Source of the DNA: Bdellovibrio sp047344985
Lineage (GTDB): Bacteria; Bdellovibrionota; Bdellovibrionia; Bdellovibrionales; Bdellovibrionaceae
Reading direction: 5' to 3'
NCBI RefSeq assembly: GCF_047344985.1
Contig: NZ_CP178861.1
Span: 1,364,001 to 1,428,000, forward strand
Length of the DNA stretch: 64,000 bases
Shown: in pieces, positions 25,570-33,682 of the stretch
Layout of the letters: each line of letters opens with the position of its first letter
How positions within the stretch are numbered: the first letter of the stretch is position 1
Position numbers and translations under genes: made by a program
The notes under the pieces: generated by a model
Told to the model about the DNA's origin: nothing
What the model saw: only the letters and a program-made list of their open reading frames with translations
Databases searched by the model: none

Positions 25570-26751
25570 ATGGCCATTACCGACTGCAGACATTTCTCAG
25601 GTTACAAACCTTGCAACAAAGGTGAAAAGTGTGACTCTTCCTGCGCAAGCATGGATGTGCCGACGATGTCTGTTTTGATCGTGCATCTGGGCGCTCTCGG
25701 GGCTGTTGTTCGGAGTACAAGTTTGCTCAAAGCTATTAAAAGAAAATACCCGCGCTCCATGGTGACATGGGTGACGGATGCTCCCGCTCATTATCTTCTA
25801 AAAAATCATCCCGCGATTGACCGAGTGTTGACGACTGCTGAAGCGGATCTGCTTCAGTTGGGAGCGTTGGAATTTGAAGTGGCCTTGGTCATTGATAAAT
25901 CTCTGAAAGCCGTTGGAGTTTTAAAAAGAACAACGGTGGATCAAGTTTTCGGTTTTACAGCAAGTCCTCGCAATGGCGCGATCGTGCCCGCCACTCCGGC
26001 AGCAGAAGAGCTCTGGGAGCTGGGTCTTAATAATCAGAAAAAGTTTTTTGAGAATGAAAAGCCTGAAACGCAGCTGATGATTGAAGCATTAGAACTTGGC
26101 GAATATCAGCGTGACGATTATTGGTTGCCTCTGACAGAGAACGAAACTCGTGAGGCGACTTTACGTCACTATCAATGGCTCAGTGAAAGAAATAAAGAAT
26201 TGATCATCGGTCTAAACACGGGTTGCAGTCCGGTGATTCCGTATAAGAAACTCACGGTGGACTATCATCGCATGATGATTGAAAGAATTCTTAAAGATTT
26301 TCCGAAAGCGGAGGTTGTGCTTTTGGGAGGCCCTGAGGACACGGACCGCAATGCCTTGATAGCGCAAGGTTTGCCCGTTATTTCATCACAAACAGAGTCG
26401 GGATTGCGAGACGGACTCATCAGTGTTGCCGCATGTGATGTGGTGATTACCGGAGACAGTCTTGGTATGCACATGGCGATCTCTCAACAAAAACAAGTGA
26501 TCGCCTGGTTTGGTCCAACTTGTGCGCACGAGATCGATCTTTACGACAGAGGATTTAAGATCCTCACAAAAAGCCCGTGCAGTCCTTGCTGGAAGAGGAC
26601 TTGTGAAAAAAACATTATGTGTTACGATCAAGTCTCGTTAGAGGAAATCGTTCATGCCCTTGAATCTTGTTGTGCAAACAGCCTTTCTGGGAGACTTACT
26701 GCTCTCCATTCCACTTCTGAAGAAGTGCCGGGAACTTTGGCCTCAACATAA
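25570..26751 (+). CDS. Glycosyltransferase family 9 (heptosyltransferase-like) with N-terminal Cys cluster
   Basis: A 393-residue GT9 enzyme. Residues 1-25 carry four cysteines (C6, C15, C21, C25; CRHFSGYKPC then CDSSC) before the usual start of the fold, MSVLIVHLGALGAVVRST. The C-terminal domain has GLNTGCSPVIPYKKL, VVLLGGPED, VVITGDSLGMHMAIS and the family Cys-rich loop SPCSPCWKRTCEKNIMC. Such enzymes add sugars, usually heptose, to LPS core. Start ATG 25570 is preferred to TTG 25552, whose only purine-rich site abuts it. The last 98 bp overlap the next gene out of frame, giving a Ser/Thr-rich tail. Confidence 0.85.
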   Translation: MAITDCRHFSGYKPCNKGEKCDSSCASMDVPTMSVLIVHLGALGAVVRSTSLLKAIKRKYPRSMVTWVTDAPAHYLLKNHPAIDRVLTTAEADLLQLGALEFEVALVIDKSLKAVGVLKRTTVDQVFGFTASPRNGAIVPATPAAEELWELGLNNQKKFFENEKPETQLMIEALELGEYQRDDYWLPLTENETREATLRHYQWLSERNKELIIGLNTGCSPVIPYKKLTVDYHRMMIERILKDFPKAEVVLLGGPEDTDRNALIAQGLPVISSQTESGLRDGLISVAACDVVITGDSLGMHMAISQQKQVIAWFGPTCAHEIDLYDRGFKILTKSPCSPCWKRTCEKNIMCYDQVSLEEIVHALESCCANSLSGRLTALHSTSEEVPGTLAST

Positions 26752-27745
26752 GCTCGCTTTAGTCTGTCGCAAAGGTCTGGGTGATTTTTTTCTTAAAACT
26801 CATCTGGTCGATCAAGTCTTTGAAATCGAAAAAGGCAAATCCGAAACGTACGCTCAAATCCTGGAGCATCTTCGTTACGTGGAAGTTGATAATTTAATTT
26901 CTCCACATCAATCTTTGCGCACGGCTTTTTTCTGCGCGCAGGTGAAAGCCAAACACAAAATCAGTTTCCAAAAAGCTTGGAATTTTTTAGTTTTCTCTAA
27001 AAGAACTCAGCGCAATGTGCAATTGCCGGATGCAATGAGACAGTTAAGTCTTCTAGCGCCTGAAGATGCAAATTTGGCCAGTGATCTTGCTCAATACGTG
27101 ACGGATGCCAAACCCTATACTCCGGATGCACAAGGCAAACTGCAAGCGCCACCGAAGTGGGCGTCCATGAGTCTTCGTCATCAAGTTTTAGAGCAAGAAG
27201 ATATTTACAGATCTCTTCAGCAAAAGTTTGATCTTAAAGCCTTTGAAGAGGGGAGGGCCGTCTTGCTTTTCCCTGGCAGCGTATGGGCCACAAAGCGATG
27301 GACAGAAGAGGGATTTATTCGCACAGGTAAAGCTCTGCAAGCCAAAGGCTTTCAAATCTATGTGATGGGCGGACCTGGCGAAGAAGCTTTGGCTGAAAAA
27401 GTCGCTTCCGAGATTCCAGGATCACAGTCTCTTGCTGGAAAAACAAAGATCATCGAATCAGCTCAATTGATTGCAAGAGCGGCTTTATTGATTGGCAACG
27501 ACAGTGCTTCAACACACTTAGCGGCTGTTTGCGAAACGCCGCTCATCGCTGTATTTGGTCCAACAATTCTAGAATTTGGTTATCGTCCGTGGTCCGCTGA
27601 AAGTTACGTCGTGCAAAGGGAAGGTCTTAAATGCCGTCCTTGTGGCAAGCACGGCCACAAAGTGTGTCCTATTAAAACTCACGAGTGTATGAAGAGCATT
27701 TCTGCTGAAGAAGTTCTTCGCACCGCTGGATTTATTCTTAAGTAA
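26654..27745 (+). CDS. Glycosyltransferase family 9 (WaaF-like heptosyltransferase)
   Basis: A 363-residue GT9 enzyme whose fold starts directly at the first residues (MPLNLVVQTAFLGDLLLSIP), so the ATG at 26654 is well supported; GAGGA lies 8-9 nt before it. The donor-binding half shows LLFPGSVWATKRWTEEGF, GNDSASTHLAAVCETPLIAVFGPT and GLKCRPCGKHGHKVCP, as in ADP-heptose:LPS heptosyltransferase II. It begins 98 bp inside the preceding GT9 gene, and the pair probably act in successive LPS-core steps. It meets the pseudouridine synthase gene tail to tail with 1 nt between. Confidence 0.9.
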   Translation: MPLNLVVQTAFLGDLLLSIPLLKKCRELWPQHKLALVCRKGLGDFFLKTHLVDQVFEIEKGKSETYAQILEHLRYVEVDNLISPHQSLRTAFFCAQVKAKHKISFQKAWNFLVFSKRTQRNVQLPDAMRQLSLLAPEDANLASDLAQYVTDAKPYTPDAQGKLQAPPKWASMSLRHQVLEQEDIYRSLQQKFDLKAFEEGRAVLLFPGSVWATKRWTEEGFIRTGKALQAKGFQIYVMGGPGEEALAEKVASEIPGSQSLAGKTKIIESAQLIARAALLIGNDSASTHLAAVCETPLIAVFGPTILEFGYRPWSAESYVVQREGLKCRPCGKHGHKVCPIKTHECMKSISAEEVLRTAGFILK

Positions 27746-27746
27746 G

Positions 27747-28439
27747 TTAGTATTCGTAATCGATCAGAGTGCGGAAGTATGCAGGCACACGAGCCTTAAT
27801 GCTAATGCGCTTTTTAGAATGTGGATGCGTGAATTCAAGTTCCGCAGAATGCAGTCTTAAATCTTTAAAGTTCGTCGAAGGTTTGCCGTATTTGCTGTCG
27901 CCAACAAGAGGATGTCCTTCACCAGAAAAGTGAACACGGATTTGATTCTTTTTGCCAGTCACTAAGTTCACTTTCACCAGACTGAACTTATCAGTCTCTT
28001 TTAAGACTTCATATTCCGTGATTGCCAATTTTCCGTCATCGGAGGTTTTGCTGGAGTGAACCACGTAATCTTCATCTTCCGTCAGATAACTTTGAATTGT
28101 GCCTGATTTTTTCGCCATGTGACCATGAACGATGGCATAGTAGGTTTTCTTCGTTTCTTTCCAATTGTTCTTTAAGTACTGCTGAACTTCTTCAGTCTTT
28201 GCAAAAATCAAAACTCCGGAAGTCGCTTGGTCAAGACGGTGAACCACGTAAACGCATTTTGTAGAACGGGGATTGCCTTTACGAATGTACTGATTCAAAA
28301 CTCCATGAACGGTGAAATCCCTTTCCCACTTCGCAGCCACGGTGAGCATGCCAGGAGCTTTGTTTCCTACGATGACATCTAAATCCTCATGGAGAATTTC
28401 AAAGCCTTTGGGTTGATATTTTTTAGGGATCTTTTTCAT
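27747..28439 (-). CDS. RluA-family pseudouridine synthase
   Basis: A 230-residue enzyme without an S4 domain. The catalytic Asp is in VVHRLDQATSGVL, with the family blocks VGNKAPGMLT near the N-terminus and LVTGKKNQIRVHFSGEGHPLVGD in two adjoining parts. It converts uridine to pseudouridine in rRNA or tRNA; the site cannot be told. It lies 24 nt downstream of the sigma-54 regulator gene on the same strand and may be its last operon member. Confidence 0.9.
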   Translation of the reverse strand: MKKIPKKYQPKGFEILHEDLDVIVGNKAPGMLTVAAKWERDFTVHGVLNQYIRKGNPRSTKCVYVVHRLDQATSGVLIFAKTEEVQQYLKNNWKETKKTYYAIVHGHMAKKSGTIQSYLTEDEDYVVHSSKTSDDGKLAITEYEVLKETDKFSLVKVNLVTGKKNQIRVHFSGEGHPLVGDSKYGKPSTNFKDLRLHSAELEFTHPHSKKRISIKARVPAYFRTLIDYEY

Positions 28440-28463
28440 GAAGTCCTTAAAACAAAGCGAGGA

Positions 28464-29876
28464 CTATTCCTCGCTAGTGAATTCCTTCACGTTGATTCCG
28501 TACTTACGGATTTTACGCAGAAGTGTGTTCTTAGGAATATTGGCCTGAGCCACCGTTTGATTGATACGTCCGTTGTTGGCTTTCAAAGCGCTGATAATAA
28601 ATTCCTTTTCCATCTCTTCTTTAAATGCATCAAAATCCAAAGGACCCGAGTATCCAACGTTCGCGGTTTTATCGCCGTTCTCTTTTGGAGCAAGCTTGAT
28701 AGACTCAGGCAAAGAATCCGCTGTGATCGAGTGAGAGTTTTCAACAATGAACGCGCGCTCAATCACGTTTTCAAGTTCACGAATATTTCCCGGCCAGCGA
28801 TAAGACTTCAGAAGATCCAAAGCGTCTGGAGTGACGCCATTAATGACACGACCATGTTGCTTTGAAAACTTCTTAATAAAGTTTTGAATCAAAGGCTCGA
28901 TATCGTCATAGCGTTCACGAAGAGGTGGCAAGAAGATCGGCATCACATTCAGACGATAGAATAAATCTTCGCGGAAAGTTCCTTCTTCCATCATTTTTTC
29001 TAAGTTGCGATTTGTCGCTGCGATAATACGTGTTGTGGTTTTCACTTCACGAGTCCCGCCGACAGGAGTGAACTTTCTTTCTTGAAGCACACGAAGAAGT
29101 TTCACCTGCATATCCGGACGAAGCTCACCGATTTCGTCAAGGAACAAGGTTCCGTTGTTCGCCATTTGGAACTTACCGATTTTTCTTTCAACAGCGCCTG
29201 TGAACGCCCCTTTTTCGTGTCCGAAAAGTTCACTTTCCATTAAGTTTTCTGGAATCGCTCCGCAGTTGATGGCGACAAAGCTTCCAGATTTGCGAGGGGA
29301 GTTAAAATGGATGGCGCGGGCTACGAGTTCTTTTCCTGTTCCGTTTTCACCGCGAACCAGAACCGTCGTATCGACTTTGCAAAGACGATAGATCAGATTA
29401 AAGACCTCTTTCATTTTGGAGGAGCCACCGACAAATTCACTTTCGATGTCGTCATCAAAAACCGGATTTGAAAGTGCCAGGCTGGACACCAAATCACGCG
29501 CTTCCAAGCTCTTACGAACAATTTCAGCCAGCAATTGAGGATTGACCGGTTTTTCGACGTAATCGTAAGCGCCTTCTTTGATCGCAAGAACGGCGTCGTG
29601 TAAGTTTGAGTGCGCTGTCATCAATACCACGAAAGTACGCGGGTCGTGTTCCTTGATCGCTGTCAAAGCTTCAAGACCATTCATCTCTGGCATTTTGACG
29701 TCCATTAAGACCAGATCCCATTGCTGTTGTTTTACTTTCTCTAAAGCTTCTTTTCCTGTGGAAGCTTCGTCGATTGTAAAATCAATTTCAGGCATTGTTG
29801 ATTTCAGAATAGAAATCACTGAACGGCGCAGTTCAGCTTCATCATCTACAATCAGTGTGTGGAGTTTGTTCATCAT
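28464..29876 (-). CDS. NtrC-family sigma-54 response regulator
   Basis: A 470-residue activator. Receiver domain with phosphoacceptor Asp 59 (LVLMDVKMPEMNG); AAA+ domain with Walker A GENGTGKE, GAFTGA sigma-54 contact loop (EKGAFTGAVE), Walker B LFLDEIGEL and arginine finger region FREDLFYRLNV; C-terminal Fis-type helix-turn-helix (NNGRINQTVAQANIPKNTLL). It starts transcription from sigma-54 promoters when phosphorylated. Its start overlaps the CHASE2 kinase stop by 4 bp, so the two form a two-component pair. Confidence 0.95.
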   Translation of the reverse strand: MMNKLHTLIVDDEAELRRSVISILKSTMPEIDFTIDEASTGKEALEKVKQQQWDLVLMDVKMPEMNGLEALTAIKEHDPRTFVVLMTAHSNLHDAVLAIKEGAYDYVEKPVNPQLLAEIVRKSLEARDLVSSLALSNPVFDDDIESEFVGGSSKMKEVFNLIYRLCKVDTTVLVRGENGTGKELVARAIHFNSPRKSGSFVAINCGAIPENLMESELFGHEKGAFTGAVERKIGKFQMANNGTLFLDEIGELRPDMQVKLLRVLQERKFTPVGGTREVKTTTRIIAATNRNLEKMMEEGTFREDLFYRLNVMPIFLPPLRERYDDIEPLIQNFIKKFSKQHGRVINGVTPDALDLLKSYRWPGNIRELENVIERAFIVENSHSITADSLPESIKLAPKENGDKTANVGYSGPLDFDAFKEEMEKEFIISALKANNGRINQTVAQANIPKNTLLRKIRKYGINVKEFTSEE

Positions 29877-31753
29877 GCAAGCACCTCAGTTTCAGTTTCC
29901 GTATCGTATTCAGTATCCAGCGGTAAAGTGAAAGACACTGTGGTTCCGTGTCCTACGGTACTTTCCATTTTCACTTTTCCGCCATGCAGTTCGATAAAAT
30001 ATTTAACGAGATAAAGTCCTAATCCCGTTCCTTTAGTTCTTAAATCCTGATCACTTCCGCGAGTGAACTTGCCCCAGACCTTTTCCATGTCTTCAGGCTT
30101 AATACCTTCCCCGGTGTCTTTCACGATCACGTGTACTAGATCATCAGACTCATGCGAGATCACCTCGATGCGGCCGCCGGCAGGAGTGTACTTCACGGCA
30201 TTTTCAATGAGGTTGATCACGACCTCTTTGATCAACGTCGTATCAAACTCCAAAGAAAACATGGGTTCTAAAGAAGTATGAATCGCGATGTTCTTTTCAC
30301 GCGCTAAAGGACGAAGTGAGTGCAGAGCTTCTTCGATCACTTCGTTGATGTCGCCCACGTCCGTGTTAATTTTAAAATCCCGGGACTCAACACGAAGGAC
30401 TTTTAAGATGGACTGAATGTAGCGATTGAGTTCGTCACCGTAAAGACGCAAAGAACGAAGATCTTGGTTGAGTTCCGAGTCCTGATGCTGTGTCATCAAG
30501 CGATCGACAATCGCCTGAATCTTGGCAATCGGCGTTTTTAAGTCATGAGAAATAAGACTGACGAAATTGTTTTTAAGCTGCTCAAGCTCTTGCAGGTATT
30601 GTTGTTCTTGTTGCAGGCGGAAGTTTTTCTTTTCAATCTTTGTCGCTTGATAGCCGATAAAGATAATCCACGAAGCTCCCAAAAGCACAAACGGCGAAAA
30701 GGCCGGTGACCAGAAATAAAAACTATCAAACACCCACGCCGACAAGGCTGCGAGCAACGTCCCCATCCACAGGATAAAGAATAAAGCCACAGATTGCGGA
30801 TAAGTTGTGATTAAGAAAACCGCAATCAGCATCAAGACAAAAAATCCTGAGGCGTACCACCAAAAAGGAAGTCTCTTGATCCACTTGTTTCCTAAAACCG
30901 TATCGGTTGCATGTGCCAAAATTTCCGTGCGCGATAAAGTTCCCACCGGAGTCATGTAAGTCGGGGAAGAAGAAGTCTCTGCGCCAATCAAAACAATTTT
31001 GTCGGCAAACGCATTGCTTGGAACTTCGTCGTACATGATTTCGCTTAAAGTGTACTGTGTGAAAACACGGCTCGATCCGCGATAATTGATAGGAAGTCCC
31101 GCTTGTTGAGTCGGAAACTTCTTGTGCGTGACCATCTCGACAAGATGAGGCATTTCAGATCTTTGCGGGAAAACGCGGCGGACGACACCGTCTTCATCGC
31201 GACGAACTTCATTGTTCCCAAGATTCGTGTGATCGCGATTTGAAAACACCGGCGTTAATACACGCTCTAAGCTGTTTGTCGTTGAAGCCCAAACCACGCG
31301 CGAATCTAAAAATAATTTTTGTTCTTCAGGGGATAAACGAACAGTGCCTACGTTGTCGCCAAAGTACAACGTGACACCCACAGAGCGAGGGTTCTGTCTG
31401 AGAATGCGCAAAAGAAGTTCAGACCAGATTTGTTTATTCCAGAAAAAGCTATCGGTGATATCTGTCACCTCCGACATGTTGTCCAAGAAATTAGTGCGAG
31501 ATTCATAAATCGCGGCGAAGTCAGATTGGCGAATGGTGATCAGGACGATTTGCGAGGAGGCTTTCTGGTCTCCACGCAGTTGAAATCTTTGGTCGTAAGC
31601 ATTGATCTCGTCATTGGAAAGGGCCAGGCATCCAATCGCCCAACACAGAATACAGCGGAGCCAGAACCCTCGACGACGGGAGAAGAAACGAAGCAGGACT
31701 TCGAGACGGAGTTTGAGGTGTTCTAAAGAGACTTTTTGCACGCGTTGCAACAT
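29873..31753 (-). CDS. CHASE2-domain sensor histidine kinase
   Basis: A 626-residue membrane kinase. First helix (about residues 30-46), an extracytoplasmic CHASE2 domain of about 240 residues, three C-terminal helices (about 290-365), then HisKA with FVSLISHDLKTPIAK (phospho-His), and HATPase with LIENAVKYTPAGG, DTGEGI and GTGLGLYLVK. CHASE2 domains sense unknown extracellular signals. It is the first gene of the operon with the NtrC-type regulator and stands divergent from ribF. No ribosome site is clear before ATG 31753. Confidence 0.93.
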   Translation of the reverse strand: MLQRVQKVSLEHLKLRLEVLLRFFSRRRGFWLRCILCWAIGCLALSNDEINAYDQRFQLRGDQKASSQIVLITIRQSDFAAIYESRTNFLDNMSEVTDITDSFFWNKQIWSELLLRILRQNPRSVGVTLYFGDNVGTVRLSPEEQKLFLDSRVVWASTTNSLERVLTPVFSNRDHTNLGNNEVRRDEDGVVRRVFPQRSEMPHLVEMVTHKKFPTQQAGLPINYRGSSRVFTQYTLSEIMYDEVPSNAFADKIVLIGAETSSSPTYMTPVGTLSRTEILAHATDTVLGNKWIKRLPFWWYASGFFVLMLIAVFLITTYPQSVALFFILWMGTLLAALSAWVFDSFYFWSPAFSPFVLLGASWIIFIGYQATKIEKKNFRLQQEQQYLQELEQLKNNFVSLISHDLKTPIAKIQAIVDRLMTQHQDSELNQDLRSLRLYGDELNRYIQSILKVLRVESRDFKINTDVGDINEVIEEALHSLRPLAREKNIAIHTSLEPMFSLEFDTTLIKEVVINLIENAVKYTPAGGRIEVISHESDDLVHVIVKDTGEGIKPEDMEKVWGKFTRGSDQDLRTKGTGLGLYLVKYFIELHGGKVKMESTVGHGTTVSFTLPLDTEYDTETETEVLA

Positions 31754-31788
31754 AGCAAATTTATTAAAAAATTCAACTATTAAAAGGG

Positions 31789-31818
31789 CTTACAGACGAG
31801 CTTGGAACAGGGTATATT
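31789..31818 (+). promoter_or_regulatory. Possible ribF promoter
   Basis: CTTACA (4 of 6), 18-nt spacer, TATATT (31813-31818; 5 of 6). ATG 31826 lies 7 nt after the -10 with no ribosome site, again fitting a leaderless transcript. The short gap leaves no room for an FMN riboswitch. Confidence 0.45.
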
Positions 31819-31825
31819 GAAAAAT

Positions 31826-32773
31826 ATGCATGTTTATCAAGGCGTTCATCAGCTCAGCTCTCCTCTGGAATCCTCTGTTGTCACTATAGGGAACTTTGAC
31901 GGCGTTCACTTAGGGCATCAGCAGCTTATCGAGAACGTGACTCGCGAAGCTCAGTACTTCGGGGTGCCGTCGGTGGTTTATACATTTCATCCACATCCAG
32001 TGAAAGTTCTTCATCCTGAAAGAGCGACGTATCGTCTTTTTGATCTGAAAGATCAGCAAGAACAGTTTGCAGCCAGAGGCATTGAATACGTGATCATCGA
32101 AGAATTCACGAAAGAATTTTCGCAAGTCTCGCCTCAAGATTTTTTGGATCGTTACATCGTTTCTCGTTTGCATCCAAAAACTTTGGTTGTGGGACATGAT
32201 TTTTCGTTCGGAGCTGATCGCGCGGGAAATATTCCGTTCTTAGAAAAATACTGCGCTGAAAAAGGCATTCGTCTGATTATCATTCCGCCGTTTCAGTACG
32301 AGGGCGCTGTAGTTTCCTCAACTCGCATTCGTGAAGAACTTAAAAATGGACACGTTGAAAAAGCGAACGAACTTTTGGGCCGCACATACTATATGCGTGG
32401 GCACGTGGAAAAAGGTTTTCAGCGCGGTCGCACAATTGGTGTTCCGACGGCGAATATTCATCCTGACGTGGAGTTCATTCCGCGCAAAGGTGTGTATTGC
32501 ACGCTGACAAAATTCGGTGGACACATGCATCCGTCAATCACCAATATTGGTGTGAATCCCACATTCCAAGAGAATGGCAAAGGTCCCATTAAAATTGAAA
32601 CGCATCTGTTTGATTTTGATGCGCATCTTTACGGTTTGGAAGTGGAGGTGTACTTGTTACATTTCATTCGCGACGAAAAGAAATTCTCCGGCATTGATGA
32701 ATTAAAAACCCAAATCCAAAACGACATCTCTGAAACACGCAGGTATTTCCGTGAGCACCCACAAAATAGTTGA
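31826..32773 (+). CDS. ribF: Bifunctional riboflavin kinase/FAD synthetase RibF
   Basis: A 315-residue enzyme of normal length that phosphorylates riboflavin to FMN and adenylates FMN to FAD. FAD synthetase half: VVTIGNFDGVHLGHQQLI (HxGH nucleotidyltransferase motif), VGHDFSFG and VVSSTRIREELKNG. Riboflavin kinase half: GRTIGVPTANIHPD and KGVYCTLTKFGG with IETHLFDFDAHLYG. Start ATG 31826 is chosen over an upstream TTG. Its last 23 bp overlap the next gene. Confidence 0.95.
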   Translation: MHVYQGVHQLSSPLESSVVTIGNFDGVHLGHQQLIENVTREAQYFGVPSVVYTFHPHPVKVLHPERATYRLFDLKDQQEQFAARGIEYVIIEEFTKEFSQVSPQDFLDRYIVSRLHPKTLVVGHDFSFGADRAGNIPFLEKYCAEKGIRLIIIPPFQYEGAVVSSTRIREELKNGHVEKANELLGRTYYMRGHVEKGFQRGRTIGVPTANIHPDVEFIPRKGVYCTLTKFGGHMHPSITNIGVNPTFQENGKGPIKIETHLFDFDAHLYGLEVEVYLLHFIRDEKKFSGIDELKTQIQNDISETRRYFREHPQNS

Positions 32774-33578
32774 GTTCCGTCCCGAAGGAATGGGTCACTT
32801 TGTGAGGTATTTAAAGTTCCTGTCTGAGAAAAAAGGCTGGGGCTGGGAATTTGAAGTTCATCCTGAATTTTCAAGAGATCTCATGCAAGGGGCGATGGCT
32901 GTGAAGGTCGCGCCGTCTTTGTCTTCCAATATTCTCCCGCAATTGCAAGTGTTGCCAACTTTGGTGCGCACTCTTGAATGCACGGATTCTTTTTTTGCAG
33001 AAAACGGAACTTGGTATCCACGTCTTTTATTGCATGAAGCTCTTCGTTTGGTTTTCGTTGAGGCGTCGAATGACTTAGACATTCGTGCGCCTGCTTTTGT
33101 GATCGGTGATAACGAAGAGGCCCGAACGGCTTCTTCGGCTTTAGCGGAGATGGGCATCGCGGATATTTACATGGTGGGATCCGGGCGGAAGATGCAACGT
33201 CAGAAAGATATTCTTTCGCGCTCGCAATTAGGAATCCGTTTCCATGTTCTTCCTGCTGAAGAGCTTACGCTGCAAGCGGTGAGTGCGGGAATTGTCGTCA
33301 ATACTGTGGATCTTTCTTCTCAGAAATCCCTTTTGACGGATCTTTCTTATTTCAACTTTATGAGTCCAGCGGGATATGCGTTGGATTTAAATATTCTTCC
33401 GGAACATAATCTTCTTTTGGAAGAAGCGGTGAAGGCGGATTTGCGTGTTCTTCATCCGATCTTGGTCGCTTCTGTGTACACGAAGCTGTGGTTGGATCGT
33501 CTCGAAGTGGGAAGTGAACTTTCACACGAAGAGATCACCGAAAGTTGGAAAGAGTTTTTAAAACAAAATTCCGCTTAG
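32751..33578 (+). CDS. Shikimate dehydrogenase-like protein with degenerate nucleotide motif
   Basis: A 275-residue protein of AroE length. The middle segment AFVIGDNEEARTASSALAEM aligns with the AroE nucleotide-binding turn (GAGGAARA...AL..LG), and GIVVNTVDLSS and the C-terminal helices fit AroE order; however the Gly-rich GAGGA is replaced by GDNEE and no AroE substrate-binding SxSxS motif is seen near the N-terminus. It may be a non-catalytic relative. GTG start at 32751 overlaps ribF by 23 bp. The fold assignment is by eye and tentative; the alternative is an unrecognised protein. Confidence 0.5.
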   Translation: MSTHKIVEFRPEGMGHFVRYLKFLSEKKGWGWEFEVHPEFSRDLMQGAMAVKVAPSLSSNILPQLQVLPTLVRTLECTDSFFAENGTWYPRLLLHEALRLVFVEASNDLDIRAPAFVIGDNEEARTASSALAEMGIADIYMVGSGRKMQRQKDILSRSQLGIRFHVLPAEELTLQAVSAGIVVNTVDLSSQKSLLTDLSYFNFMSPAGYALDLNILPEHNLLLEEAVKADLRVLHPILVASVYTKLWLDRLEVGSELSHEEITESWKEFLKQNSA

Positions 33579-33650
33579 ATTTTGGTCGGGAAAATTATCT
33601 TCTGTCGAGCGAAAGAAAACTATTCTTAGGCCTAGTTACAAAAAATGGCA

Positions 33651-33674
33651 CCCTAGAGTAAAGTGAGTCTAGGG
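33651..33674 (+). promoter_or_regulatory. Hairpin covering the pilB ribosome binding site
   Basis: CCCTAGA (33651-33657) pairs perfectly with TCTAGGG (33668-33674). The 3' arm includes the AGGG of the AGGGAG Shine-Dalgarno sequence (33671-33676), 6 nt before ATG 33683. If formed in the RNA it would hide the site. Confidence 0.55.
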
Positions 33675-33682
33675 AGACATTA

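Noticed and set aside
31754..31825. FMN riboswitch before ribF
   Set aside because: Only 72 bp separate the divergent kinase gene from ribF and no RFN-element sequence is visible.
33646..33664. Sigma-54 promoter before pilB
   Set aside because: TGGCAC is present at 33646 but no TTGCA/T-like -12 element at the right distance.
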